Positions 10,640-23,148 are shown, numbered from the stretch's first letter. The stretch: DNA of 64,000 nt from Darksidea phi (GCA_030770425.1 JASJFT010000021.1:124001-188000), one strand, 5' to 3'. A program made the numbers and translations. The notes: a model not told the origin generated them from the sequence alone.

Positions 10640-12996
10640 ATGGACACGAGCTACCTCGCCCAGCAAGTAACCACCATCATCGGCCAGCTGCACGGCCTGT
10701 TCGATGAGATTGGCGTCCCCAGCCATGAGCGCGACTCGCGCGAGGCCGAGGTACGTCGCTCACTCCTGAATATACATTAACAACACTAATGTGCGTCGCA
10801 GCTTTTCTCCGCGCTGTCCGAGACGCTCCACGGCCAGCTGAAGCAGGTGACGAACGAGAAACACGAGATGACGGAGGAGGCACATCGCCTGATTAAAACG
10901 ATACGGCAGATGGAGGCGTCGCTCGAGGACAACAAGCCCAATCCCAACTACGATGCGGACGACGGCAGAGAAGTCACCTACCCACTGACGCGCTGTCTGA
11001 AGGAATTGAAAGAGAAGTATAATGCGGTTAGCAAGCGGCATCGGGAGCGCTTTGAGCAAGTGAGGAGTATGTAACAACCCATTCCGGTGAAGGAATCTAC
11101 TGACGCGCCGCAGAACTCGCCGAAGCCCTCGAATCGTATGCATCGCACTTCGAGACATCCTTCATCCAAATCAAGCTACCCCCGACCGCACCCAACGCCG
11201 CCGTATCCCCATCCTTCGATATCTCCCCGTCCTATGTCGCGTCTCTAGATGCCGAATTCTCGCGTGTCTACGAGGAGTACAACCGCCGGCTTAACACGGT
11301 GCAGGTCCTGTGCCAGGAGATCATCCAGCTGTGGGCCGAGCTTGGAACACCACAAGCGCAGACAGACACGGCCATTGTCAAGTATCACCGCGACTCACCA
11401 GAGCAGCTGGGTCTGCACAAGGATGACATCGCCGAGCTCAAGGCTAAGAAGGAGCGCCTGGTAGAGGAGAAGCGCGGCCGCGAACGAAAGCTGGGTCAAC
11501 TTCGCTCTACGATCGAGGATCTGTGGGAGCGCCTTGGTATCGAGCAGCACGAGCGCAAGCGATTCCTCGCCAGCAACCGTGGATGTGGCCTGCGGACCAT
11601 CAACGAGTTCGAAGACGAGCTGGCTAGATTGAATGAGCTGAAACGCCAGAACCTTCACCTGTTTGTCGAGGAGGCGCGCATCAAGCTGCAGGAGCTCTGG
11701 GATGCATTGTACTTCTCGGAAGAGGAGATGCTCGACTTCACCCCCGCCTTCTCCGACGTCTGCAGCGACGCTCTTCTCTCCGCTCATGAGGCTGAGATCG
11801 CCCGATTGGAAGCACTCAAGGAACAGCGCCTACCAATCCTGCAGAGGATCGACCGACACCGTGAGCTTGTGAAGGAGCGCGATGACCTCCAACAATCAAG
11901 TCAAGATGCATCCCGTCTCATGGCGCGGGGACAAAAGGGCGAGAGGCGCGACCCCGGAAAGCTGCTGCGAGAGGAGAAGATGCGGAAGCGCATTGCCAAG
12001 GAGCTGCCCAAGATTGAGTCAGACCTGAGAAATACGCTTGAGAAGTGGGAGGACGAGTATGGCCGGCCCTTCCTTGTTCTCGGCGATCGATATCTGGATG
12101 AGCTGTACGCTGCCGCATCGAAGACTGGTCCGCCACGATCAAAGACGCCATCGGCGGCGCCCATGCCCGCGAAGCAGGCTCCGAAGTCTGCTCCCCCAAG
12201 CCGCCCTGGCACTGTCCGTGGTCCGCCTCCAAGCCGAGCGAAGACACCAGTGTCGAACTTTGGCGCCAGCACAATGGGTGCAAGCGCGACGCGGAACCCG
12301 CTTGCCAGCTCTGTGTCGACCGCGTCCGGCCCAAGGAGTCCGTCCAAGATTCCAGCACGTGCGCCACTGAAGACCATGCCTCACGGAGGTAACTCACCTG
12401 AGCGCCGGCCTGCACCCCCTCAGCGGGAAGACTCGACAATACGGAAGATGGCACCCCCAATGGCACCTCCGCCGCGAATGAAGGACCTGTTCGTTCCCCC
12501 ACCCCCAGAATCGACGGCGACACCCATGAACCGGTTCGAGTTCAACCGGGGCGACCGCAGCGAGAGCATCGTCCGTCATGTTCCACCGGAGGATCCATAT
12601 AACGATCGAAGCTACATGGCGCACAGCATGCGAGCTGGTTATACGCCGCAGTATGCTCCTCCGCCGGCCGGTAGCAGGCAGATCTCGCAAACGTCGTCAA
12701 CTGGAACTGGAACGACAATGCAGTCTGGGTCAGAAAACTGGGAAACGTTTAGCGAGCGATCAGACGAGCCACCGGAGCGCGACATCGACTTCTACAAGCA
12801 GCGTCAAGCAGCCGCGCGGAACAAGCGCTTTACTCCTGAGGGTGGACACACGGCATCGCCGCGCGGTGTTCATGGCAAGAAGCTAAGAGGAGTGCGAACT
12901 GTCGACGGCGACTACATGATGGAGGAGGAGAGCGGTCAGATGGTCCGTGTGGTGGATGGCAGTGAGGCTGGATGGACCGACGACGGCGACTATTGA
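10640..12996 (+). CDS. ASE1: Anaphase spindle midzone protein Ase1/PRC1
   Basis: This protein bundles antiparallel microtubules at the spindle midzone in anaphase (Ase1 in yeast, PRC1 in animals, MAP65 in plants). Three exons (10640-10750, 10802-11066, 11114-12996) give about 752 residues, with introns of 51 and 47 nt. The N-terminal half is almost entirely coiled coil with repeated Leu and Glu/Lys heptads (for example LWAELGTPQAQTDTAI and LWERLGIEQHERKRFL). The microtubule-binding spectrin-like part follows, including LHLFVEEARIKLQELWD. The C-terminal third is a disordered, basic, Pro/Ser/Thr-rich tail, the usual place for Cdk and Aurora phosphorylation in this family. The C-terminus is acidic (EAGWTDDGDY). 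Length and order match filamentous-fungal orthologues. Confidence 0.92.
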
Positions 12997-13348
12997 TTTG
13001 GCGCGTCCGCTCCGTGTGGAGCGACGGCTGCTTACCTTTGGCGTTCCAAGCCAGCTGACTGGACCCACGTTGCTACTACGCGTTTCTACGCCTGATGTGC
13101 ACGTCTGGAACGATGTTCATTGTTTCCTAATTTGGATATGACGAATGCCTTCCATGGACCGACATCGACGACTTACGGCCGCAGTTTCGAATTCGCGCTC
13201 CGTGCCAGTCTTTTTCTTTTTTACACGTTCGGATTCATTGCTCTTCTCTGTAACTGATTGCATACGACAAGGCGGTCCGCGTCTTGAAGGAATTTTTCTT
13301 CGTCTCTTTCTACACGACTGGTCGGGAGAATCGCCACGTACATGGACG

Positions 13349-13377
13349 GCAGCGGCAGCGGCAGCGGCAGCGGCTTG
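13349..13377 (+). repeat. (GGCAGC)n microsatellite
   Basis: Four to five perfect hexamer units lie downstream of ASE1 in non-coding DNA. This is an ordinary slippage-prone simple repeat. Confidence 0.85.
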
Positions 13378-14373
13378 GCCCATGTACACTTCGGGCACAT
13401 CTCGTATGTGGCTGAATGGGCGAGCCTCTCCGATGGTCCCGTCCTGAGAGCGGCAGGTCCCGGTTTCTTCACATTTTGTTTCTAATTGGGCATCATGGTT
13501 GGGGGCGTTTGGCTTTGTGGCGCAGCGAAGGCGAGTGAATGGGCGGGGCCTCTGCTGATTTGCGAGGCATTATTTTATGCTTTCGAGGCTACCCGGTATT
13601 GGTGGAGGGATGCGAAAAGATGACTGCGCGAGCAGGTTGTACTACTATGACTGTGTCTGTCTTACTCTAGATGACAATGCGAGAAGATGATATTGAACGG
13701 CTCATGTGCAACGGTAGGGATGTATATTGCGGTACAACGGCTGCGGAAGCGGCGGCTGCTATCAAAACAGGGGTGTGTCCCGCGCAACAGGATGCGGCTG
13801 CCGAGTGCAGAAAGGCGTGCTGTGGGGTATGCAGGGTCCGCGGTGAGAAGAGGGTGTGGTGGAGCTGCACAAAAGGCGTGCATGCATCAGGGCAATTGGG
13901 CAGCGATAAGCCTCTGCGCCCTCACAGGTGGAATATGCAGCCGCAAGCGCGGCAATATCGTCGGCCGCGGCAGCCGTGAGACTCGGCGCGTGTGGGCGTT
14001 GCAGCTCGATGTAATCATGACTGTTGGGGCGGAGGGCGGGACGGGGGGAAGGTGGTGCGGTTGACTTCACCGGATCCAACAGAGGGCCGAAGGGTCCCAG
14101 GGGGCGTGGGGCAGGCCGCGTTTCTTTCCTCGCCCTTCTTCAGCCCTGCGATCGTAGCGATGGCGACGGGCCAATCAGGGGCGCACGGAAGGCCTCCGAT
14201 CGCGTCGGCGCTGTGTGACGTGGGAGCGATCCCGCGTGCCGCCAAGCCTGTTTCGCAGCGTGGCCTCACGGCGCTCGGGAGCGATCCTCCCATGTCGCTG
14301 TTGCTTGCTGTCTGGACTCGGCCTGCTGGACTGTTCCCCGGTGCCCCGTTTGTACGCGGCCGAGGTGCGTAGC

Positions 14374-14386
14374 GGGGGGGGGGGGG
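14374..14386 (+). repeat. Run of 13 G
   Basis: A homopolymer of 13 guanines in non-coding GC-rich DNA. The length may be uncertain because such runs are error-prone in sequencing. Confidence 0.85.
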
Positions 14387-14839
14387 CACGAGAGCTGGTC
14401 GTGTGTGCTGCTGCTGGGCTGCCCACGCGACGCCCTGCTGAGTCGTTTCTTTATCGCCAGCGGGCCCGATAACAGGGTGTTGCCTCAATCGCCTTATCGC
14501 CAGCCCTCATCACTCCACACCGACCCCTTATCTGCATCCTCATCCCCATCTCCGTCTTTATTCTTGCCTTTGTTCTCGCCCTGATTCTCTCATTCCTATC
14601 CACCGTCTCCCTTGCAGCACCGAGCACCGAGTCTACGCCCCGAAGAACACCCCTGCAGCCCTGATGTGGCTTCAACATTGCCCCCTTACGCGAGCCGTCC
14701 AATCCCGTGGCAGCAATAACGTAAAGCTTTCGGCACGCTCGCGAGCAACGTCAGAGCAAAGCCTGGCACCCATCCTTGGTTGACCTAGAGGCCGTCACGA
14801 GCGACGAGGCGTCAAGCTGCGAGAGTGCGCTTTTCCACC

Positions 14840-16315
14840 ATGATGGTGCCAAGGTCCTACCCGTATCTCCAGCCCTCACCTCCATCACCGACGCGGAGAT
14901 CCGAGAAGATGGGAATGCGACCGGCGAGAACAGCACCCACGCCCGCGAAATCGATGCGTCCGAAGCCTGCGGAAAAGGTAGAGGAACCGCCCCAGACCCC
15001 GTCACCGCCGCCAACGCCTGCAGCGCCCCTGCATTCAAAGCCCGTCGTCATCCCGCCTCGCTCGCCCGCTCGCCAAATCTCGACACAGACAGTCAGGGCC
15101 CGAGGTCAGAATGGTGGCAGGTCACAGCGCGTCCCGAAGAACCACAGATCCAATGCTATCCCGCCCGCCGTCGCCGCCCTCCTCGCCGTTACCGCCATTC
15201 CGAAAATGCCGCCCCGTCGCAGCAGCTCGATAAGGGACAGGAGCATCTCGATGGATGAGTTGATTCAGGAGTGGAAACAGGACGATCTGGAACCGGCGCC
15301 CTCGGTTGTGGGCTCGCCTTTAGACCTCCTCCTCGGGCGCGTGGAAGAGTCCGAGGACGATTACGGCAGCCTAATCAGCATGGAGCAAGAGAAGGATTCG
15401 ATGATATCGCATTCCACCACATCTACGTCCATTTCCAGCGACTCTTTATCCACCATCCCGCCGTCTTTGGATACCGACGCGCCTTCCTTTACCTCTACCT
15501 GGGACTCGTTGAGCACACCCGAGTCCTACAGCCAGCGACCGTTACCAGAACGCCGCGAGAAGATTGTATCATCACCACCAAAAGAAGACTGCATTTTAGA
15601 TCATCCTTTACTTCATTTCAATCCCGACGACTGCGAGGAGATGGCTAGCTTTGAGATTCCCGACATCGTCGAGACGCCCCCCGCTTCATCCGACCGATTC
15701 AAGTCCTTCAAGTCCAATCTTACCGCCTCGCTCCAAGCCCTGAAATCCGCGGCGAAGTCCTTCTCCAACTTCACCGCCCCCAGCGTACCGCCAGATGACT
15801 TACTCACTCGTTCTTTGTTGTCCCCAAAATTCACGAGCGAAATGCGGCCGAGACATATGCAAGAACTGCCGTCACCAGCACTTCGCCGCTACCTGAACCC
15901 CCAACCTACCGGCATCACCCCCTCGGACCTTTCCATGCAGCTCCATGACGCCCTGATGCTTGACGTAGACGAGGATACAACGGCCCCGATGATACAGATG
16001 CAGACATACGAACGCCGCGGCCGGTCTTCAAGAAACCGCCAGCGAAAATCCACGGATCCGTTTTCCGAAGCGGGAAGGGCGCTCTCTCCATCACCCCCGG
16101 TTCGACAACGAGAGCCCCGGGAGAACAGCGACTTCCTCCGCGTTATCGTTCTCGAGATGAACATGCGACGTGTCGGCAAGCTGGATGCGAAGGCCGTCGG
16201 CAAAGCACGCATTTGGCTGCCGCCAAGGAAGTTGGGCTCTACCAAATCACCTTCCTCTCAAAGTCATAGCGTCGTGCCGGATAGATGGGTTGCCGTCCTT
16301 GCAGAGGGAATCTAG
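14840..16315 (+). CDS. Unrecognised Ser/Pro-rich fungal protein
   Basis: A single-exon frame of 491 residues runs from the ATG at 14840 (a second ATG follows directly) to the stop at 16315. The first 110 residues are very rich in Pro, Ser, Arg and Lys and look disordered. A short acidic motif SMDELIQEWKQDD sits near residue 140, with a long Ser/Thr/Asp-rich part after it. The C-terminus is more ordered: a segment reading LRVIVLEMNMRRVGKLD leads into GKARIWLPPRK and WVAVLAEGI, which has the look of a conserved core. No domain or catalytic motif is recognised. The length of the open frame in GC-rich DNA, the biased composition and the ordered end support a real gene; function is unknown. A GTG 15 nt upstream is not a credible start. 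Confidence 0.7.
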   Translation: MMVPRSYPYLQPSPPSPTRRSEKMGMRPARTAPTPAKSMRPKPAEKVEEPPQTPSPPPTPAAPLHSKPVVIPPRSPARQISTQTVRARGQNGGRSQRVPKNHRSNAIPPAVAALLAVTAIPKMPPRRSSSIRDRSISMDELIQEWKQDDLEPAPSVVGSPLDLLLGRVEESEDDYGSLISMEQEKDSMISHSTTSTSISSDSLSTIPPSLDTDAPSFTSTWDSLSTPESYSQRPLPERREKIVSSPPKEDCILDHPLLHFNPDDCEEMASFEIPDIVETPPASSDRFKSFKSNLTASLQALKSAAKSFSNFTAPSVPPDDLLTRSLLSPKFTSEMRPRHMQELPSPALRRYLNPQPTGITPSDLSMQLHDALMLDVDEDTTAPMIQMQTYERRGRSSRNRQRKSTDPFSEAGRALSPSPPVRQREPRENSDFLRVIVLEMNMRRVGKLDAKAVGKARIWLPPRKLGSTKSPSSQSHSVVPDRWVAVLAEGI

Positions 16316-17618
16316 ACATCAGAACGCCGTGGCTATCTGTTCATGAGTCGGGCATTCGCGCATCTCGCCCAAGCAAGAAGGTCGCCCATTCCCCTGCTCG
16401 CACGACAGTCGCAACCAACTACATCAAGGCGCATGCGTAACAGCACCACGGCTTTAGGCTACGTCAACCGGCGTCTGTTTCCTGGTGTCGATCATAGGAC
16501 ACCTATTTCCTCGGGCTCGGAGCGCATGACCTCGGCTCTTCAGCGGCTCTATTCCTCAACCAGCAACACCCATTGGCGCTCTCAGAATCGGCCGGTGCCC
16601 GACCATTGCTCTGGAACAAGCTTCTTTCGACATCGCGCCGTAGACGTCTAGGCACTATTCTTCACAGTATCGTCTTCCACTGCTCCGCATCAAGCTCCGC
16701 AACTCCGATATTCGTGGTGCCAAAAACGCTCAATGACGGTGCACGGCATATGCAAGCAGGGGCGCGGAAATCCGACGATAATAAAGCTGTTCCTGCATCA
16801 TGCGTTGGATCTTGCTTTTTGTGGAGTGTGCCAACGGCGCGGAGTCCACCGGCGTTGCGGATGTTAGCGATGTGGGGGCAGTTAGGTCATTCGATCGAGT
16901 AACGGCCGCCATCGTCCGGGCCCTTCGATCCGTTCCCCAGCCGACTGTTCGCAAGTAAGAGACGGAATTTTGAACAGCATTAGCCCTTCTTTGTGGGCTT
17001 GGCGTTTTTTGTTTTTTATTGGGATACAATTTTGAATGTCGGTCAAGCGCTGACACGATATTTTCTTTCCACGCACTGCAGAATTTTCTTTTGTTGCATT
17101 GCATTGCATATGCTGGTTGCTAGTCTTTCAAACAGTCATACCTGCATACATTGTCACTTTGTCTTCGTTGGTTGTATTAGCGAGCGAGCGACGCACCGTT
17201 GGAAATCAGGTACTTCCCCCCACCCAACACACACGTGTCTGTGTGCCCTTCCCCCGTCGCAATTATCGTAGAGTTTGGCTCTGGCTCTGGCTTTGGCTTT
17301 TTTGGAAGACGAATGCTATGTAGGATTTGGTGACCTTATAGGAGGAGGTTGGTCCGTTTGTGGAGTAGAGTTATTGTCGGCTTGTTGAGCGGCGTACGAG
17401 GAGAGAATTTGTGTGTACTTGGGACGTATGTGAGTAGATAGAATGGAGGAGATCATCATGTACACAGAAGCTATTTCTAGTGCTATGAAGACAATGTATT
17501 GTATGGGAATGGAGTAATTAGTCGCCTAAACCCAACACCTACTCCTTACTCCTCACACAAAAAGCGGCCCAGCCTTCTCACAGCAAAGCCCTCACACCCC
17601 CACCCCTCCCCCTCACGC
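16316..17618. other. Intergenic between convergent genes
   Basis: No gene is supported in these 1.3 kb, which separate two convergent genes. A 102-codon frame at 16343-16651 resembles a mitochondrial leader at its start but has no further support. A short TGGCTC simple repeat lies near 17275-17300. Confidence 0.55.
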
Positions 17619-19257
17619 TCACCTCCTACGCCCTTGTTTAGCAATCAAACTCCGACTCTCGCCACAAAGCCAAATATGCGGTCCCGCCTCGCCATCGCGC
17701 AGTCCATACTCATTGAGAGCATTTTCGATCTGTTTCGCCCGCGCCCGATTCGAACTCAGCGTCGTCACGTTGTGCGCCCAGCCGTAGAAGAAGATAGCGG
17801 CGTTTAGCGGACTTAGTTCTGCGGCTATTTTTTCGGCTACCGGGGGGAGCTTGGGGATGGTGGCGGGGAGGTTGCTGGGGACGATGCGGACGGGGAGGTG
17901 GAAGGTTGGGGGAGGGGGGTGGTCGGATAGGGAGCGCCATTGTGCGAGGAGGGAGGCGGACGGGGTAGATGTGTGGGTGCGTTGGGCGAGGAGGATGTTT
18001 GCGCGGGTTTTTTCTTTGTCGGTTGCTAAAGTGTCGACGATGAGGTTCATTTGGGCAGCTGCTTCTTCGGTGCAGACTAGGGGGTGTGAGGAAATTGCTG
18101 GGTAGAGATGTGTAGGGAGGAGATTCTCTTTTTCTTCGTCTTGGATCTGTGCGCGCACTTCGCTGGGGTACCAGTCTAGAATGGGGCATTGCGTGTGCGA
18201 TATGTCGCTTATGAGGGCGAGGAGGATGGTGCAGTCGAGGTTTAGCGTGTCGGATAGTGAGCGGGTGCGGTTGACGAGGAGGGTTGGGAGGACGGTGGAT
18301 AGGGGTGGTGTTGGGGGGATTTCGTGGGCACATTGGACTGTTATGCCGGTTGCTCGCATCTTGTCTAGTACCGCGTCTATTTCTTTTACTTTCCCCGATC
18401 GGATGCGTGTTAGTACGAAGCGGACCTGCGGCGGACGTCCTCTGGTGGGATTCGCATGTGCCGCGCGAGCGAGATTGCGGGCGCTCTTGACAATATCGAC
18501 TTGGTCTTCGTCATCATCATCGTCCTGCCAATTCCTACTCGGCGCATCCACCCTGTCCATATCCATGTCCTCATCCTCATCCGAGTCATTCTGCCAGCCC
18601 AACTTAGCCAGGTCGAATAAAAGCCTTTTCTCCGAGATAGTCGAAACGCGCACCCACTCAGTGCCCTCCGCCGCCACAATGTCAACTAATGCCGCATTCT
18701 TCCCCTTGGTAAAGTTACTTTTCGTGAGACTGAGTCCTTTCTGAAGGTTGACGCCTTTTGTGCCCTGACCCTTTCCCCAGAAGAAGTACTTGCGGAAGCC
18801 GACGAGACCTGAAGAGCGCTTTGCGGCGGCCCAGAGCGCCTCGTGGTAAAGTAGGTTCGAGCATGATGTGTAGTTGCGGGCTTTCTCCGCAGACATTTTT
18901 GATACCTGAAGTTTGCTGAGGAAGGCTAGTTCGCTCTTGAAATCGTTCCTATAGTTGAATCAGTATAACTCATCCAGGGGAATGCCAGTAACTATTGTCT
19001 CTAAGTGGACGCCCAAGCTCTTTACGCAATAGGCGTAGCTTGCAAGGAAGGCTTACGTACCGTAAATTTTTGTATTCGACTGAGTAGGGTAACTTGGATC
19101 CCTTTTGGTTGGCATCAACCGCAGCGATATATTGCTCGACTTCTTCGTACAGCGCTTGGCAACGCTCGACAAGATTCTGAATGACTGCTTGCGGGTCTTC
19201 CGGTGTCTTGGACTCCAGGTCCATATCTTTAAGGCTGGATGCCAGTGAGTCTGCCAT
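17619..19257 (-). CDS. DUF1308 (UPF0415 / C7orf25-like) protein
   Basis: This belongs to the conserved UPF0415 family with a C-terminal DUF1308 domain; the human relative is C7orf25, whose biochemical role is not settled. Two exons (19257-19061 and 18948-17619) are joined by a 112-nt intron with a GTACGT donor and a CTATAG acceptor, giving 508 residues. The N-terminal helix MADSLASSLKDMD is followed by SVEYKNLRNDFKSELAFLSKL, which spans the splice junction. The family-typical SCSNLLYHEALWAAAKRSSGLVGFRKYFFW follows in two blocks. A central acidic linker (DSDEDEDMDMD and DDDDDEDQ) precedes the C-terminal domain with LNLDCTILLALISDISHT and VAEKIAAELSPLNAAIFFYGWAHNVTTLSSNRA. An in-frame ATG upstream at 19347 is possible but less likely. 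Confidence 0.85.
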
Positions 19258-19831
19258 GGTGTTGGAAACAACGATACGGCCAGTGAAGGAATGATATCGC
19301 AAGAAAATGGCGTTTAGATCTGACGGGGAACCTCTGTGGTGGGACAAATGCTTGGCGCCTTTCTAGATAGCCAAGTAAGGGAGATCGTTTGTTTGTGTTT
19401 CCAGAGGTCCGTTTCCAGAATGGAAGAGAAGAGAATGTGTAGTGCTCTTTATCCTAGCTAAAATTCTTCGAAGATCGCCCAAGGGGCTAAGCTTAGCCTG
19501 GGGAAGAGAAGAATCGATGACTGGATCAAACGATTCGATAAAGTTCGCTTGCCTTCGATACTGATGCTTAGAAAAAGCGTTTGCAGTGCGTCATGTAAAT
19601 GCCCAAGCCAGTCATGTAGAGTGATTGGCAAGAGAAATATGGAATATTCAGCGACAGTGGAACGTCTTAGTAGGGTGGAAAGTTTGTAGCCGCGGGGTGT
19701 TAGGGTGTTGCTTATGTAATTCGCCATCTCACTAAATCTCATCTCGTTAGGCAACAGCTCATGGCCACGCCGTGTGGATCAACAATCTAAGGCATTATAT
19801 CTCATCACCTTACGATCCCGCATCTCGCATA
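19258..19831. other. Intergenic before the HET pseudogene
   Basis: No gene is supported. The stretch holds the promoter of the DUF1308 gene on the minus strand and the 5' flank of the decayed HET gene on the plus strand. A 98-codon minus-strand frame at 19458-19754 shows no motif. Confidence 0.5.
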
Positions 19832-20424
19832 ATGGGCGCTCCTATTTTGTCACCACTCTGTCGTCTCTGTCGCAGCCTAAACCTACGGCTTGAAACCTTC
19901 ATCGGCGAAGGATGGCGATACCCAACGTACACCCCTGAGAATCCAGACACACCTGTGGAGCATCATGTCCCAAACGAGCGTCTTAATCTTGATAAGGACT
20001 ACACGTATGCGGAATTGGCTCTGAGGCTGAGGAGCCCTACATTAGGCGCTATGGTCCAATCTGTCAACCCGCCTGTTAAGTGGAAAAACCTCGGTGCACT
20101 ACATGAGATTGAAGCAAAAGCGCCGACGTGTGAATTGTGCAGTCTTGTTGTAAGAGCCTGGCGTTCAGCATCGTGCTCCTACTCTAGGAGCCGGAATACA
20201 ACCTTTTTTATGCACTTCGGATACGACAGCCATGGAGGCTGGGGTCGGATTCCGAGCACGCGCCAGGAGGACCAAAGACTAAACCATGGTCGATACAGAT
20301 GCAATGTGGCGAATGCCACATTCTCCTTTGAATTATATCTCATCAATGAACGGCCATATATAGATTGGATGGGCGGTAGGGTCTGTAACGAGCAAATCGA
20401 TTTCGGCTTCGTCAAGAATTGACT

Positions 20425-20462
20425 CTAAGCCTGTGAAAGCATGCATAAAGCCTGTGAAAGGC
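20425..20462 (+). repeat. Short tandem duplication in the HET pseudogene
   Basis: The words AAGCCTGTGAAAG are repeated 20 nt apart, directly downstream of the two in-frame stops. It may be a small slippage duplication added after the gene lost function, or original sequence. Confidence 0.6.
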
Positions 20463-21501
20463 AAGCATGGCATGTGCATCTCAAACACCTGGAAGGCAGC
20501 CTTCGCCTTATTGACGTTCAAGAAATGTGTCTAGTAGACGGCTCGGTGGACGATCGGTACGTCGCATTGAGCTATGTGTGGGGTGCTGTGCCAATGTTTC
20601 AGACGAGTAAAGCACTCGTAGCTGCTCTGTATTTGCTGGAGCACTGCGGAAGGTGTGGGACGAAATATCGCAGACTGTCGAGACGCTGTTGATTTGGTCA
20701 GAGAGCTCGGTGAGCGATACCTTCGGACCTACGCTATCTCGATCGTTCAAGATGACCCAGCCTACAAAGCTATATTAATCAAAGAAATGGGTACTGTGTA
20801 TTCCATTGCGTTCCTAGCCATCGTTGTGCTCGTAGGAAACAATGCGAACGCAGGTTTGCCTGGTGTCCATCCACATACTCGATCAGCATCAGAAGTTGTT
20901 CAAGTCGGCTTGACTTTGTCCGTACTTATTGGTCAGGATCTTAATAGGATGAGATTCGATCAGTACACATGGTCGCAACGCGCCTGGACATTTCTGGGGG
21001 GTGCCCTCAGCGGCCGGACTTTGATGTTTACGCACGACGTGGTTTATTTTTCATGTTGCAGCACAACGTGGTCGGAAAATGTAAGATGTCTTAGCGAGAT
21101 TTGTCCACCTCCATGGACATACAACAGGGGAGTGTTGTTTCCCTTTCGAGCGTATTTGAATTTGAATGAGGACATGAGCATGCTACCGCAGGCGTTTGTG
21201 AAGCCGCTGCAGGCTGTTACGCTGCTCCTCGATTATCCCGGCATCTATCCGACCTAGCGCAGCAAGCAGCTCGACACCGAACCGATAATGGGCCACTATA
21301 CCCAGATAGCCCTCCCGTTTTCCGACCTTAAACAGGCGTGCCTAGTTATCCCACTTCTTGGGATTAGCAAGGATAAGGTGATCGAGATTACTAGACTCGC
21401 TGTTGGTGTACTCAAGGGCTTCCTCTGTAAACGGGGGGTAGAGGTAGCGATACACCGACGTACCTATAGCGACGCCGCCCTCCGGTTGTGTGGCTGTAAT
21501 A

Positions 21502-21959
21502 GAAGTCATAGGGCTATGGATCGATGGTATGCGGCGGACGAGTTTCGAAATGGCTGGATCGCGAGATGGAGGTGACATCGCAGGTTGAAGAGCTAGCTAC
21601 GTGGATGGGTAGAGCAATTGATGAGACTGAAGGATGGAGGATGGAGGTGGAATGTAACGCTCCGCTGATGAAGAAGTTTATGGGACGTTGAGTAGGCAGC
21701 AGGACGCGTTTCTGGCTGCTCTCGAGTCTGGTAGACTACTGTCGCTACCGCTCAGCATCATGGCACGCGCCACGCCCTCTTTTATGAGGCTCGGGCCGTT
21801 GTCCTCGCAGTTATGCCGTGACGTCCCAGGCAATTACAGGTAATGACTGTAACTAATAACCCTCTTGCGTTCCAAGGTATTCGGGACGAAATGCCTTTTG
21901 TGTCACCTTTTGGGTTATTCCGCGGGTTTGACGACGCGATGGCTGCTACTCATTCGATG
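21502..21959 (+). repeat. HET-pseudogene segment present twice in the window (copy 1)
   Basis: About 458 bp match 55307-55763 in the same orientation with only scattered substitutions and small indels, from GAAGTCATA to CTACTCATTCGAT. Most differences are transitions. The segment lies inside the decayed HET gene, so this is the position it came from or shares with its source. Confidence 0.9.
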
Positions 21960-23148
21960 AGCATGCTATCGAACAAGCCCCTGAACGCCAAGGATCGCGA
22001 TGCTCTCCTTAACGCCTGGACAGAGGTTATACACAGTGTTTCTCGGCGTGAATTGTCTTATGAGACTGATGTTCGCTTTGCATCAGCTGGCGCGTTTGGC
22101 TTGCTGCAAAAACTCTTCGTGGTTCGAGGGATGTGTGAGTAGTCCCAGGGTACAAATACTAGATTTGAGACACTTATTAATGGTACCCCATGTCTAGATG
22201 GACTTCTGGAACGCTGTCTAGAGCACTTTCTTTTTTGGTCGCCTTAGAGACCGGGGACTCTACGTCGCGGACGGGGCTTGGCGTAGAACGTATTCAACCC
22301 GTCTTGGTTATGGGCCGGATGGGTGGTTCGTGTTTACTTTTGGGAGAGCTTACGCTATGTGAAGCCGTGCAGGACCGATTTTGATGGAATCATGTGGACA
22401 CGACTGAAGAGAATTGGCGCTCAACCTGTAGAGCTACGGCCCAATGCGCCACAATATAGCGGACGTGCGACACCGCTCGACAATGCTAACATGGTCCTGA
22501 GTGGGGAACATGACCCGTGACTATCTCAGGATTTGAAAGAATTTCTTCTGCTACAGTTCAGAACGGGAACTGTCTCGTATTCGATATCGAAATCAGCTAT
22601 TCACCTAGAATGGTTGAGAGGGCTGCAAATCTTCCCGGCGGTGGCATCCGATATGCTGCCCGTAACCGCTCTAATTGATGATAACAATGTTGTAGGCGCG
22701 GTAGTCCTGGACTCGTCGGATATGATGGTCGGCTATCAAATGCTAGTCGCAAGATTCGCTGTCATATCCGCGACACCATATGAACCCGTCGGTGACTTGG
22801 ATGGGTCTCCATTTCATGTAGTTTCTCCTGAAATGATACATTATAGGATTCTTGCGCTCGATTCGACCAACCATATAGCTGGAAGAGTCGGACACGGTGC
22901 TATTTCCCAGCGAGCCTTCGACGACAGTGACCGGAAATGGGAGACCGTCACTCTCAAATGATGGAGATTTTGCTTCTAGATTTAGAACGATAGGTTTGAC
23001 TGTTAGTCATAGGTACAAGGAAGGTGCAACTGTAGGAATGGAATGGTACGAATTTCAGGCCGACCTTCGGCTGATAGTTTCTCCGAACAAGCCCCGCCAA
23101 AAGCTGAGCGACCTCTCACACCAGTGTTAAGTTACCTCGATCCTCACA

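Larger units (their letters stand above)
12997..14839. other. Long GC-rich intergenic region
   Basis: About 1.8 kb without a supportable gene. It holds the 3' flank of ASE1, a GGCAGC microsatellite near 13349-13377, a run of 13 G at 14374-14386, and from roughly 14480 a pyrimidine-rich stretch that probably is the promoter and leader of the next gene. The many short open frames reflect high GC content. Confidence 0.55.
19832..22964 (+). pseudogene. Decayed HET-domain (heterokaryon incompatibility) gene
   Basis: An ancestral HET gene can be followed in pieces along the plus strand. It opens with a Cys-containing N-terminus (SPLCRLCRSLNLRL) and a CELC motif. After two in-frame stops (TGA 20420-20422 and TAA 20426-20428) the same frame continues with ACERQAWHVHL and the HET start SLRLIDVQEM, then RYVALSYVWG. 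A frameshift near 20680 leads to VRELGERYL and IVQDDPA, where the usual WIDALCI has decayed. Later pieces are TWSQRAWTF and, after further frameshifts, a C-terminal stretch near 22533-22961. Intact relatives have one continuous frame of 600-900 residues. The DNA around 21502-21959 occurs again at 55307-55763. With at least four breaks, this is a pseudogene and not a multi-intron gene. Confidence 0.85.

Noticed and set aside
14776..15258. 160-codon plus-strand frame
   Set aside because: Overlaps the 491-residue frame that starts at 14840 and is a shadow of it.
16343..16651. 102-codon frame starting like a mitochondrial leader
   Set aside because: No motif after the first residues, no exon partners, and it lies in the 3' flank of the preceding gene in GC-rich DNA.
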